64,000 nt of DNA, taken from positions 85,680 through 149,679 of the forward strand of contig JAHZDE010000008.1 of NCBI GenBank assembly GCA_019422525.1, read 5' to 3'. The notes beneath the pieces were generated by a model. The model was given only the letters and a program-made list of their open reading frames with translations, was not told where the DNA came from and did not search any database. This DNA is from Clostridiales bacterium (GTDB taxonomy: Bacteria; Bacillota; Clostridia; Oscillospirales; Acutalibacteraceae). The position numbers and the translations under genes are program-made. Shown here piece by piece: positions 9,634 through 17,390 of the stretch. The number at the start of each line of letters is the position of its first letter. The stretch's first letter is position 1.

Positions 9634-10530
9634 TCATTGTTCTGGATAATAAATGTGATATTCAAATGTCATTTCATCGTATGCATTATTGTGATTTTTA
9701 CTTTTTACTGGACCAAGTTTCACAGCTGCAAAATGGTGATAAAGATTTTCGAAAATAATGACTTCCCCAGTTTTTATTGTTCGGACTTTGCTGGAATAAT
9801 TATAGTTATAGAGATGTTTTGAATCAGGAATTGAGGTTTCTCCGGGAATATATCCAATCAAACCAACCGCATAAATAGAATTGTTACCGGCTCGGCTCCA
9901 TCTTGTATCAAACGCATACTCCCCGTTGCCAATAGTATATATTCCATTATTATTGTCATAACAAAAAGTTACTGTTCCATCCATTGCTGGAGAATGATAT
10001 AAACCCTTCTCAATTTCTGTTTTGACAGCAATTGCTTCACTTAACTTTGTCGAGAATGGATTTTCGCCAAGCGGAGGCTTTTTCTTTGAATCTTCACCAT
10101 AAATTCGTTCAAGAAGCTCCCAGTATTTTGCAATATATTGGGTATCATCAGAAAAATCAATGTAATATTTAGTGCCAAAGGTCATAGGGACTTTTTGTTG
10201 TGAAGGATTATTTCTCACAATTGATATTACAAACTCTGAATTTGCATTACTGAGCAAAGGTTGTGACATAATCATCCCTTCATATCCAGCTCCACCTTCA
10301 CCAGAATTTACTTTATTTACGTATTTTTCCGAACAAATACATAGTACAAGGTTGGAAGCTGACAGGCCATTCTCCATAAAGAAACGAAGGTCTGACCCTA
10401 ATCGCAAATCCCATTGGTCAAGAATCGCATTTACACCATGAGAGCGCAAATCTGTAGCCAGTTTTAGTACCCATGCTTCATGTTGTTCATCATCATGAGA
10501 ATATGAAATAAATACGGTAGGGTTGTCCAT
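9634..10530 (-). CDS. SEFIR/TIR-domain protein inside the type I R-M operon
   Basis: A 298-aa protein. Residues 3-140 are a SEFIR-type TIR fold: VFISYSHDDEQHEAWV, then AILDQWDLRLGSDL and FMENGLSASNLVLCICSEKY; E84 in GGAGYEGMIMS is at the position of the candidate catalytic glutamate. The C-terminal half (about 185-298) is beta-rich and unrecognised. It is co-transcribed: hsdS stops 1 bp before its ATG, and hsdR begins 9 bp after its stop. Base composition is clearly more AT-rich than hsdR and hsdM, suggesting separate acquisition. SEFIR proteins are known as stand-alone anti-phage NADases, so an abortive-infection effector role is plausible but inferred. No membrane segment seen. Confidence 0.88.
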   Translation of the reverse strand: MDNPTVFISYSHDDEQHEAWVLKLATDLRSHGVNAILDQWDLRLGSDLRFFMENGLSASNLVLCICSEKYVNKVNSGEGGAGYEGMIMSQPLLSNANSEFVISIVRNNPSQQKVPMTFGTKYYIDFSDDTQYIAKYWELLERIYGEDSKKKPPLGENPFSTKLSEAIAVKTEIEKGLYHSPAMDGTVTFCYDNNNGIYTIGNGEYAFDTRWSRAGNNSIYAVGLIGYIPGETSIPDSKHLYNYNYSSKVRTIKTGEVIIFENLYHHFAAVKLGPVKSKNHNNAYDEMTFEYHIYYPEQ

Positions 10531-10531
10531 T

Positions 10532-11719
10532 TCACACCTCCACTTCTCCGCTCATCAGCTTGGGCAGCAGACGGTCACGGGCTTCTGATAACAATTCATT
10601 TTCTGTCTTTAAACCACGTAATTTATAAAACCATTTCTCTACTATTGCCGAGTATTTATGAACATACTTTTCTGTGGGAATAAGTATGCTTTTCTCATTT
10701 AATCTACCTCGACTAATCTTTGGTTGTGCCACACCTGTTACAACATCACTTACATTCATATGTTTGCAAAGCATATATAGAAATTCTGTACTATATTCAC
10801 CAATGCCTTGAAAAATATGGGCATGATTGTTTACCCAAAATTTCCCCCAGACATACTGTAAAACAGGCGTTCCCTCAGGCGTAATTACAGTGCCATCTTC
10901 ACCAAATAGCAAATAGATACCATCAAAAATATAATCCTCTACATAATCCATCAAAGATGCTGCACCATAATATGGAAACTTTTTCTGTTGTCTATCCCTT
11001 TCTGTAGAAGATAATGGCTTACGTTTGTTATCGAAACATTCTGAAATATCAGTAATATGTCCATATCTCCACCCCTCCGGCACGTCGTCCACGATTCTGG
11101 TGTGTTCATGGCCGGGGAAGCGCAGGTCTACAAACCACTCTTTATACAGCCGCTGGGCCGCTTCTTCCAGCAGTTTGATCTGCTTTCGGTTGTTCTCGAT
11201 GAGGTCGTCATAGGCGGAGAGAATATCGGCAATCCGGTGCTGGGTTTCGAGCGGTGGACAAGGAATATCATAATTTGCAATCATATCTTTGGTCATTGCA
11301 TTTCTTGAGGCACCTTTTCCGACCGAAAGGCCCAACATAAATGACTGCATATATGGACTTGCAAGATAATAGTTTAAAAAACGAGCATCTAAAATAGTGA
11401 GATTTGGACGAATAATTGCAACATGCTGATTAACACGGGCGGGCAAAACATCGGCTGGAACTATACATGTTCTTGCTACTGAATCACCGGTTATATTGAT
11501 TAAAACATCATTTGGTTGAACGGTAACACCTTTCAGCTTTTCAGCCGCTTGGTCTGTGATATATGTTAATCCATTATAATCAAAGTTAAGATTATAAACA
11601 TTCTGACTGCGAATAAATGCTACACCATCAGATATGTAGACTGTAGCCCCACCTTTTGGTGTTGCACCACTTCCAATTTTAGAACAACAATCTCCTAATT
11701 TTACTTTCTCCCAACTCAC
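10532..11719 (-). CDS. hsdS: Type I restriction enzyme specificity subunit
   Basis: The DNA-recognition subunit. It has two target recognition domains (about residues 1-150 and 200-345), each followed by a conserved helix: LETQHRIADILSAYDDLIEN, then a closing helix near ENELLSEARDRLLPKLMSGE. I start it at GTG 11719, giving MSWEKVKLGD, because GGAGGAG lies 8 bases upstream and the GTG overlaps the hsdM stop as GTGA; a longer TTG start at 11737 lacks a site. Both recognition domains are AT-rich compared with the conserved helices, a usual sign of domain exchange. Recognition sequence cannot be predicted. Confidence 0.95.
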   Translation of the reverse strand: MSWEKVKLGDCCSKIGSGATPKGGATVYISDGVAFIRSQNVYNLNFDYNGLTYITDQAAEKLKGVTVQPNDVLINITGDSVARTCIVPADVLPARVNQHVAIIRPNLTILDARFLNYYLASPYMQSFMLGLSVGKGASRNAMTKDMIANYDIPCPPLETQHRIADILSAYDDLIENNRKQIKLLEEAAQRLYKEWFVDLRFPGHEHTRIVDDVPEGWRYGHITDISECFDNKRKPLSSTERDRQQKKFPYYGAASLMDYVEDYIFDGIYLLFGEDGTVITPEGTPVLQYVWGKFWVNNHAHIFQGIGEYSTEFLYMLCKHMNVSDVVTGVAQPKISRGRLNEKSILIPTEKYVHKYSAIVEKWFYKLRGLKTENELLSEARDRLLPKLMSGEVEV

Positions 11720-13533
11720 AGCCCCATCTCCTCCCAATTCTTCGAGATGGTCTCCATCAGGCGGTTGGATTCCTCCTGCAAGGAAAGCAGCTCCTTGTGA
11801 ATCTCGGTCATCCGCTCGTGAAAATCCACGCCGTCATCCTCGGCGGGCGCTACCCCCACATAAGCGCCGGGGGTGAGGGAATAGCCCTTTGCTTCGATTT
11901 CTTCTAGCGCCGCCACCTTGCACAGGCCGGGAATGTCATGGTATTCGCCCTCGCCAAACTTTTCCGTCAGCCACAAAGCCTCTTTTGCAGTTTGGATGGA
12001 TTCTTCCACCGCCGCCACCTTTTGGGCATACTCGGCTTCCACCGCTTTTTTCTCTTTCCGGGGAGCATCGGCGGCCGCTTTCTTACCCTCGTCCATAAGC
12101 TGCGCTTTCTGTCCTTCCAGCTTTTCCAGCACAGCAGAAAAGTCCCCGCTGCCCAGTGCGCCCGTGTATTCCGCCAGCAGTTCCCGGTATTGGTCGGTTT
12201 CGCCCCGGTACAGCCACACAATGGCGTTCAGGTTTTTCAGCTGCCAGTCGCTCCACTCGTTCAGGGTACGGTCTACCACGGTGTAGTAGTTCCGGGCGTC
12301 GATGAACAGCACCTTGTCCCGCAGTGTTTCCGGTTTGCCCTTATCGAAGAACCACAGGGAGCAGGGGAGGCTCTTGGTGTAGAAAAAGTTGTTTCCCACA
12401 CTCACCATTACATCCACATGGCCGGTTTTTACCAGCTGCTGGCGAATGTCCCTGTCCTTGCCCTGACTGTCGGTGGCGGAGGAGGCCATCACAAAGCCCG
12501 CCCGGCCCTGCTCGTTCAGGTAGGCGTAAAAGTAGGAAATCCACAGGTAATTTCCGTTGCCGATCTCCTTGTTTTTATTCACCGCGGGCAGGCCAAAGGG
12601 CAGCCGTCCGGCGCTCTGTGCGGATTCCGCTTTCACCTTGTCCACATTAAAGGGAGGGTTGGCCATCACATAATCGCAGCAGCCCTCCAAATTGTGGGCG
12701 TCGTGATAGAAGGTGTTGGCGTCGTCGCCGGATTTAATCACGCCGTTCAGGCCATGCACCGCCAGATTCATCAGGCAAAGCTGGGCGTTGTACTCCACTT
12801 TTTCCTGCCCGTAAAAGGTCATGGTGTTGTTGGCCCGCATCCCGGCGTGTTCCACAAAGTCGCCGGTCTGCACGAACATCCCGCCGCTGCCGCAGGCCGG
12901 GTCTAAGAGGATGCCTTGGGTAGGCTCCAGCACATTGACGATCATTTTTACCAGGGATTTGGGGGTGAAGAACACGCCGTCATCCTGAGCAATGTTTTTG
13001 GCGAATTTATTGAGGAAGTACTCATAAATTCGGCCCACGATGTCGCCGCCCACCTCGTCCAGAGCGCTGTTATTGAAGATACGCAGCAGCTCGGCCAGCA
13101 GTTCATCGGAGAACATGGTGTAGGTTTTAGGCAGCACGCCCAAAAGCTGCTCGCTTTGCTGTTCCACCAGCTCCATGGCGTTGTTCACCACTTCGCCCAG
13201 ACTGTTCATGGGTTCGCCGTTCCAGTTGGTCAATCCGGAGGCGGGAATATTTTCCGGCAGTTCTACCAGATAGGCATATTGTGCTTCACGGGGCAGGAAC
13301 AAAGCGCTGCGGGAGGCAAAGTCGCTGGCTTCCACCGGCAGCACCCGTCCGCCGCGAACCGGGCGGTCTTTGAGGATTTCCGCCTCCACCAGCTTAAAAC
13401 GGCTGTAGGCATAGCGTAAAAAGATCAGCCCCAGAACAGGCATACAGTATTGGTTTGAGGTCAGCTTGGAGCCCGCCCGCAGCAGGTCGGCGGATTCCCA
13501 CAGCTCGGCTTCTAATTTGCGAATATTGATCAT
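11716..13533 (-). CDS. hsdM: Type I restriction-modification methyltransferase subunit
   Basis: An N6-adenine methyltransferase of 605 aa that modifies the host site and forms the M2S1 core. Visible: N-terminal HsdM helical domain; SAM-binding motif I DPACGSGGMF (about 211-220); catalytic motif IV NPPF (292-295); and a C-terminal coiled region (about 480-545, KAQLMDEGKKAAADAPRKEK) that contacts HsdS. The ATG has CCGGAGGAAATAAA upstream and shares an ATGA overlap with a short upstream open frame. First gene of the hsdM-hsdS-SEFIR-hsdR operon, with a good promoter about 150 bp upstream. Confidence 0.97.
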   Translation of the reverse strand: MINIRKLEAELWESADLLRAGSKLTSNQYCMPVLGLIFLRYAYSRFKLVEAEILKDRPVRGGRVLPVEASDFASRSALFLPREAQYAYLVELPENIPASGLTNWNGEPMNSLGEVVNNAMELVEQQSEQLLGVLPKTYTMFSDELLAELLRIFNNSALDEVGGDIVGRIYEYFLNKFAKNIAQDDGVFFTPKSLVKMIVNVLEPTQGILLDPACGSGGMFVQTGDFVEHAGMRANNTMTFYGQEKVEYNAQLCLMNLAVHGLNGVIKSGDDANTFYHDAHNLEGCCDYVMANPPFNVDKVKAESAQSAGRLPFGLPAVNKNKEIGNGNYLWISYFYAYLNEQGRAGFVMASSATDSQGKDRDIRQQLVKTGHVDVMVSVGNNFFYTKSLPCSLWFFDKGKPETLRDKVLFIDARNYYTVVDRTLNEWSDWQLKNLNAIVWLYRGETDQYRELLAEYTGALGSGDFSAVLEKLEGQKAQLMDEGKKAAADAPRKEKKAVEAEYAQKVAAVEESIQTAKEALWLTEKFGEGEYHDIPGLCKVAALEEIEAKGYSLTPGAYVGVAPAEDDGVDFHERMTEIHKELLSLQEESNRLMETISKNWEEMGL

Positions 13534-13640
13534 TTTATTTCCTCCGGGATGTATTCCATAATATCGCCAAAGTCAGCTTTGACTACGGCGCAGTTTTTTT
13601 CCAGTACCACAAGAGTAGCAATCCATTCCCTGTTGTATCA
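13530..13640 (-). pseudogene. Short leader reading frame, possible gene remnant before hsdM
   Basis: A 36-codon open frame after an in-frame TGA ends (EYIPEEIK) in an ATGA overlap with hsdM. It contains the protein-like stretch EWIATLVVLEKNC and then AVVKADFGDIMEYIPEEI. Immediately upstream a different frame gives FRQIEGVQRLLDTTG. A single frameshift near 13,635 would join them into one protein of 50 or more residues. I do not recognise the family. Either a small antitoxin-like or leader gene lost its frame, or this is a chance open frame in the hsd leader. Confidence 0.3.
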
Positions 13641-13680
13641 AGCAGCCGCTGGACGCCCTCTATCTGTCGGAAGTAGTTTC

Positions 13681-13709
13681 ATTATAGCAAAATATGTCAT
13701 GTAAAACAA
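13681..13709 (-). promoter_or_regulatory. Promoter of the hsd operon
   Basis: On the minus strand TTGTTT (13709-13704), a 17-bp spacer and a perfect TATAAT (13686-13681). It faces hsdM, leaving a leader of roughly 140 nt. Confidence 0.75.
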
Positions 13710-13710
13710 G

Positions 13711-13736
13711 AAACCCTCCCATAATTTTGGGAGGGT
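13711..13736. terminator. Inverted repeat, likely intrinsic terminator
   Basis: AACCCTCCC-loop-GGGAGGGTT, a 10-bp stem with an A/T loop. On the minus strand it is followed by TCTTGTTTT and would insulate the hsd promoter from upstream transcription. Confidence 0.55.
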
Positions 13737-13775
13737 TGATGGAATAAGTACCGGTATTTTATGATACGAAAGGAA

Positions 13776-13811
13776 GAAAGCCCCGAACGCGGCTTGCGCG
13801 TCGAGGCTTTC
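13776..13811 (-). terminator. Original tRNA-Thr terminator, displaced by the prophage
   Basis: Read on the minus strand, GAAAGCC..CGACGCG pairs with CGCG..GGGGCTTTC, followed by TTCC. It lies 4 bp beyond the left copy of the tRNA 3' end, so before integration it stood directly after tRNA-Thr; it is now about 31.6 kb away. Confidence 0.6.
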
Positions 13812-13814
13812 AAC

Positions 13815-13863
13815 TGGAGCTGGAGATCGGACTTGAACCGACGACCTGCTGATTACGAATCAG
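13815..13863. repeat. attL: 49-bp copy of the tRNA-Thr 3' end
   Basis: Identical to 45426-45474 over 49 bases. It covers tRNA positions 28-76 with the encoded CCA, so the core reaches into the anticodon stem. It is not a tRNA gene itself because the 5' part is missing. Confidence 0.95.
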
Positions 13864-13955
13864 TTTATATACCTTTTTATCGGCTATAATCACTGCAAAA
13901 ATGGCTATTTCATGGGATTTTTGTCTGTTGCAAAGTGCAGAAGATTTTAAGCGAG

Positions 13956-13973
13956 GTAGTCAAAAAGTAGTCA
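13956..13973. repeat. Left arm-type site for integrase/excisionase
   Basis: GTAGTCAAAAAGTAGTCA, identical to 45341-45358 near the other end and in the same orientation. It contains GTAGTCA twice and overlaps the integrase stop codon. It lies 93 bp inside the core, as expected for an arm site. Confidence 0.6.
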
Positions 13974-14591
13974 GCCGATTTCCTGGAAACGGGCGTTGAT
14001 TTTATCGGCTGCCCGCAATCCATCTTCTGCCTGCAAATGCGTATAGACCTTTGCCGTCATGGCAATACTGCTATGTCCCATCAGATACTGAGCAGTGCGC
14101 AAATCCACACCTGCATAGTATAAGTTGGTAGCGTATGTATGGCGCAGCATATGGGGATGCAGCGGAAAATCGATTGCCCGGGTCACCTGTTCCCACATCC
14201 GCCGAAAGGCCATCCCGGTCATGGGACCGCCGTCTGCTTTGGAAATTACATACAGCCCAGACAAAGGAAGCTGCTCCAAAATGTCCTGCAGTGGGGTAGG
14301 GAGGGGGAGGGTTCGATAGGCAGCCGGTGTTTTTAGTTCCTGGCTGGAATCCGGCTGATTTTTCACAATACTGACTGCCCGGCAAACGGTCAGCCGGTCT
14401 TTTTGAAGGTCCCCCCATTGCAGGCCTAATGCCTCTTCTTTACGTAAACCACAATATAGACAAAGTCCTACAAATGCCCTGGCTTTTGGTGGCAAATCAG
14501 CTGTCAAAAGAGCTTTGACCTGTTGGGGTGTAAGGACCTTGGGCTTTTCTGGCCGGGCGTGGGGCGTGATTTTCAGCCCTTCCGTCGGCAT
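13971..14591 (-). CDS. Tyrosine recombinase, catalytic domain only (truncated integrase)
   Basis: A phage integrase family protein of 206 aa, against a usual 350-400. The whole catalytic domain is present: Arg in CGLRKEEALGL, HMLRHTYAT, GHSS and the Tyr nucleophile in AKVYTHLQAED. The arm-binding and core-binding domains are missing; the protein begins at MPTEGLKI, which is where the linker after the core-binding domain normally lies. Start ATG 14591 has AAAGGTGG eight bases upstream; an in-frame TGA lies just above. It sits next to attL as expected. It may be a natural small recombinase, or the remainder of a full gene whose 5' part was replaced. Confidence 0.85.
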   Translation of the reverse strand: MPTEGLKITPHARPEKPKVLTPQQVKALLTADLPPKARAFVGLCLYCGLRKEEALGLQWGDLQKDRLTVCRAVSIVKNQPDSSQELKTPAAYRTLPLPTPLQDILEQLPLSGLYVISKADGGPMTGMAFRRMWEQVTRAIDFPLHPHMLRHTYATNLYYAGVDLRTAQYLMGHSSIAMTAKVYTHLQAEDGLRAADKINARFQEIG

Positions 14592-14617
14592 AAAAAATAC
14601 CACCTTTCAGGCATGAC

Positions 14618-14647
14618 TTGCCAAGCCTACCCCGGAAGTGGTATAAT
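14618..14647 (+). promoter_or_regulatory. Promoter for a candidate small RNA
   Basis: TTGCCA (14618-14623), 18-bp spacer, TATAAT (14642-14647), pointing away from the integrase into a gene-free stretch that ends in an intrinsic terminator. Confidence 0.6.
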
Positions 14648-14652
14648 CACAT

Positions 14653-14736
14653 TGGTTTGGATGGGTTATACCGCTCAAGGTAAGCTCATTCTGTTGCCGC
14701 TCTATCCTGTTGACGCAGGGTAGGGCGGTTTTTTTT
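14653..14736 (+). ncRNA. Candidate phage small RNA of about 85 nt
   Basis: It lies between a promoter-like sequence and a strong terminator: CCGCTCTATCCTG (14697-14709) pairs with CAGGGTAGGGCGG (14716-14728), with two G-U pairs, followed by eight T. The G-U pairs favour RNA from the + strand. No open frame of note is inside. It is divergent from the integrase and convergent with the next gene, whose stop is at 14739. I do not recognise a known RNA family. Confidence 0.5.
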
Positions 14737-14738
14737 GT

Positions 14739-15143
14739 TTATTGAGATAGTTTCCCGCTCATGATGTCAAAATGTCGGCGGTAGCGTCTAGGAATACGCA
14801 GCTCGATGAAGTACCCGATTTCTGCCAGAGCTTCGGAAATCAGCCGGAAGCCGTCTTTGTAAAACTCCGCAATCCGTTTTTGTTTGTCTGTGATTCCCTT
14901 ATACCCGGACGGGCAGACAAATGTCCAGTCGGCGGCGGTATTATCAAATACAATACGGAAATATTTGTCAATTTCTGTTTCCCAGATGCCTACCTGCGCC
15001 AGCATGATGTGGTGCTCATAGGCTTCATCGTTCAGCCCCAGCACAGCCTTGCTGCCATCAAAGGCTACCAGCATCATCAGGATTTCATCTGTGCCATATA
15101 CGGCTTCTACAGCTTCTTTTGAGGGATAGTAGATAAACTCCAT
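14739..15143 (-). CDS. Uncharacterised prophage protein
   Basis: A 134-aa soluble protein beginning MEFIYYPSKEAVEAVYGTDE, with AAGGAGG six bases before the ATG. It has no membrane segment or signal peptide and no motif I recognise. Its position, between the integrase/small-RNA region and the PH-domain gene on the repressor strand, makes it part of the lysogeny-expressed accessory block. A run of acidic and aromatic residues is followed by a basic C-terminus (RIPRRYRRHF). Confidence 0.7.
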   Translation of the reverse strand: MEFIYYPSKEAVEAVYGTDEILMMLVAFDGSKAVLGLNDEAYEHHIMLAQVGIWETEIDKYFRIVFDNTAADWTFVCPSGYKGITDKQKRIAEFYKDGFRLISEALAEIGYFIELRIPRRYRRHFDIMSGKLSQ

Positions 15144-15252
15144 GGGGCCTCCTTATCAATATGAAATCAGCAGATATTACTTTGTTTCCTTTATTTCTTT
15201 GAGTTGTTCTTTCACTTTGTTCTGCTTCCTCTTCGAAATCAGAATTGTATTT

Positions 15253-15627
15253 TTATAAGACTTTTTCAGAAATCATTCTGCAAATTTCAGAAACATTTGT
15301 ATTCGCTACAAATTCAAATTTAACTTTTCCCAGACCGCTGAACCACATTTCAAGTTCACTGTCCATATCAAACACACCGGCAGTTTCAACGGAAAAAGCC
15401 TGGATTTTGCTGTACGGCAAAGATGTAAAATCTTTTTTCTTTCCGGTCAGTCCCTGTACATTGATGGCAATAATACGTTTATTGGTAAATACAATGCCAT
15501 CACGAGCGCCGCGAAAAGTTCCCATGATGGTTTCTCCCTCTACAAACATGGGGGAAATGATGGATGAAAAATCAGAATCAGGTACCGGCTTGAGTTTCAT
15601 AAAACTCGCGTTTTGAAAATCAATCAT
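15253..15627 (-). CDS. Bacterial PH-domain protein
   Basis: A 124-aa protein matching the bacterial pleckstrin-like (bPH_1, formerly DUF1696) pattern: GTFRGARDGIVFTNKRIIAI, then SLPYSKIQAFSVET and SELEMWF. Such proteins form ring-like assemblies in structures; their role is unclear. Start ATG 15627 has AAGGAG nine bases upstream; a longer start six codons earlier overlaps that site. It shares its 5' leader sequence with the lipoprotein gene at 16172 (a 57-bp imperfect duplication), so the two may be regulated alike. Probably an accessory gene expressed in the lysogen. Confidence 0.8.
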   Translation of the reverse strand: MIDFQNASFMKLKPVPDSDFSSIISPMFVEGETIMGTFRGARDGIVFTNKRIIAINVQGLTGKKKDFTSLPYSKIQAFSVETAGVFDMDSELEMWFSGLGKVKFEFVANTNVSEICRMISEKVL

Positions 15628-15634
15628 GTTCTTG

Positions 15635-15691
15635 CACTCCTTCAAAATATTTTATCAACACAACTTTCGGTGGGTCAATTCATTTCTGTGC
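15635..15691. repeat. 57-bp duplicated gene leader, copy 1
   Basis: The first 28 bases are identical to 16179-16206, and the whole 57 bases differ at about seven positions. The repeat includes the ribosome binding site of the PH-domain gene. Copy 2 precedes the lipoprotein gene, so the duplication carried a leader from one gene to the other. Confidence 0.75.
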
Positions 15692-15785
15692 TGCCTAATT
15701 TTTGTTTAAAATGTTTATTACAACACGGTAGATTACTTAATTTCCCTATTCGTTTCTGTTCAGGCAGGCGCGGGCGGTTTTTTAA

Positions 15786-16172
15786 TTATCTTTCAGACTC
15801 TCCGATTACTTCCGCAATGTTGTTACGGCTGTCAAGCAACTCCTCGGTTCCACCAGAAACCCCGGATTTGATTTTCGTGATGGAATAGGATGCCGTCATG
15901 CAATTGCGCTTAACCGTAGAACAGTTGGCGGATAATTTGAATTCGTCTCCTGTTGTATCAAGGGTGCCGCTATGCTCATCTAAAACCTCGTAATATGTAT
16001 CCAGTTTATCGTGAGCCTCATCCGCCGTAATTTCTCCGTCCAAATACTGGTCAATTGCTGTCAGTGCGTTTTTTCCTGTCCGGTATGTTTCTTCTGTTAC
16101 ACCTTCCGGAGTTGAAGAACACCCGCAAAGCAAGGCTGCCGCCAAACATAAAATTGCAAATAGTTTTTTCAT
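15786..16172 (-). CDS. Small lipoprotein (prophage accessory)
   Basis: 128 aa with a type II signal peptide: MKKLFAILCLAAALLCGCSS, with the lipobox cysteine at about residue 18. The mature part is polar and helical and contains DQYLDGEITADEAHDKLD. GAAGGAG precedes the ATG. Membrane-anchored and outward-facing if exported. Its place in the lysogeny block suggests lysogenic conversion or superinfection exclusion, but nothing in the sequence proves this. Confidence 0.75.
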   Translation of the reverse strand: MKKLFAILCLAAALLCGCSSTPEGVTEETYRTGKNALTAIDQYLDGEITADEAHDKLDTYYEVLDEHSGTLDTTGDEFKLSANCSTVKRNCMTASYSITKIKSGVSGGTEELLDSRNNIAEVIGESER

Positions 16173-16178
16173 GACCTA

Positions 16179-16235
16179 CACTCCTTCAAAATATTTTATC
16201 AACACACCTTTGGGCGGGTTAATCCATATTTGTGC
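16179..16235. repeat. 57-bp duplicated gene leader, copy 2
   Basis: Partner of 15635-15691. Here it includes the last codons and stop of the upstream DUF5067 gene as well as the ribosome binding site of the lipoprotein gene. Confidence 0.75.
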
Positions 16236-17202
16236 CATCTTGGGTAATTTGCGAAAGTGTATAAGTTTCAACTCCCAGCGGGGTCGCGGCATCGTCCGCG
16301 ATGAAACGCAGTGTTACAGTTTCCAGATCGTCGGTGATTTTGAATGCGCTTAGATATGTTCCAGTAGTATCCGGCTTGATAGATTCATCATAAAAATCAT
16401 TAAAGTTCACTGGAAAAGCCGCATAATCGATTTTCGCATCCAGAAGATAGAGGATTTCTCCACCAGTTTGATAATTCTGCAATACTTCTAAGTGTTGGGT
16501 TTGATAATCCTTTGCATCAATTGCTTTTGCAGTATTATTTGTAATTGTATAAGATACAAGTAACACGGGAACATTTTCAAGATTTCTTTCATCTTCAACG
16601 GAAATAATATCTAAATTAAGTAAATTAAAATAAACTTCATTTTCGTAAAGACACTGAACATCTTCCATGTAGTACGGATCAGGGCTGATTTCTTCCGAAG
16701 AGCTCTGTGTGTCTGTGCTCTCACCCCATGCCATAGGTCGAAGATAGAGAAAATGAATGAATCCATATATCAAAAGCATGGCCAACAGCCCAGCCATAAT
16801 GGATAGAAACACCTTTTTCTTTACGGAAGGCCAAATGATGCAGACTGCATACAAAACAGCGAAAACCAAACACCATGCTGCCCACACAAATAAATCTTTA
16901 AAGGCTCTGTTTGCCGTAAAAAAACCAATTATAGTAGGTAATCCATAGAGTATCAAGCTGGCAATTTCACCACTTTTACCTTTATTGCGTGTGACAATCG
17001 ATACAATTCCAGCTGAAAGAAGGAAAATTCCAACGATAACTCCGCCCAAAGTGCTGACGGCAAATTCGTTTTGTGTAGTAATCAAATCGAACTGTCCCTG
17101 CTGTGCCGCAAATCCTACCACACTCACAAGGAATGTTTCCAAAAATACAACCGCTGCCAGTATGATAGATAAAATCCCGGAAACCAATTTCCAAGTTTTC
17201 AT
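16219..17202 (-). CDS. Multi-pass membrane protein with DUF5067-like domain
   Basis: 327 aa. About five hydrophobic segments lie in residues 1-155 (MKTWKLVSGILSIILAAVVF is the first). A Ser/Thr/Glu-rich linker follows (TDTQSSSEEISPD), then a beta-rich domain with VPVLLVSYTITNNTAKAI and LRFIADDAATPLG, the pattern of DUF5067 (immunoglobulin-like, usually outside the cell). It ends 46 bp before the lipoprotein gene on the same strand, so the two are likely one transcript. Possibly a cell-surface function in the lysogen; unproven. Confidence 0.75.
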   Translation of the reverse strand: MKTWKLVSGILSIILAAVVFLETFLVSVVGFAAQQGQFDLITTQNEFAVSTLGGVIVGIFLLSAGIVSIVTRNKGKSGEIASLILYGLPTIIGFFTANRAFKDLFVWAAWCLVFAVLYAVCIIWPSVKKKVFLSIMAGLLAMLLIYGFIHFLYLRPMAWGESTDTQSSSEEISPDPYYMEDVQCLYENEVYFNLLNLDIISVEDERNLENVPVLLVSYTITNNTAKAIDAKDYQTQHLEVLQNYQTGGEILYLLDAKIDYAAFPVNFNDFYDESIKPDTTGTYLSAFKITDDLETVTLRFIADDAATPLGVETYTLSQITQDGTNMD

Positions 17203-17325
17203 TTTGACACCTCACTCAATATTCAATTTTTGTAAAAACAATCTGCAGCAGCATTGCTTGTTTAGTGGGTGTTACGATGAATTCGACTGAAAAAGATAAG
17301 AATAATAGATCTCAATAGCTACCCA

Positions 17326-17353
17326 TTGACACCTCGAAAATTCGTGTTATACT
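17326..17353 (+). promoter_or_regulatory. Promoter of the 45-codon gene
   Basis: TTGACA (17326-17331), 16-bp spacer, TATACT (17348-17353). The expected transcription start falls on the LexA-type box just downstream. Confidence 0.7.
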
Positions 17354-17359
17354 AAAAAC

Positions 17360-17373
17360 AGAACAAATGTTCG
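17360..17373. promoter_or_regulatory. LexA (SOS) box
   Basis: AGAACAAATGTTCG: the GAAC-N4-GTTC palindrome of the Firmicutes LexA/DinR site with the RNRY centre (AAAT). It is 7 bp downstream of the -10 box, where a bound repressor would block transcription. Confidence 0.65.
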
Positions 17374-17390
17374 AGAAATGGAGGAATCAC

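Noticed and set aside
11938..12906. A 322-codon open frame on the + strand
   Set aside because: Antisense shadow of hsdM, with no ribosome site or known motif.
13815..13863. A second tRNA-Thr gene
   Set aside because: Only positions 28-76 are present; it is the attL core.
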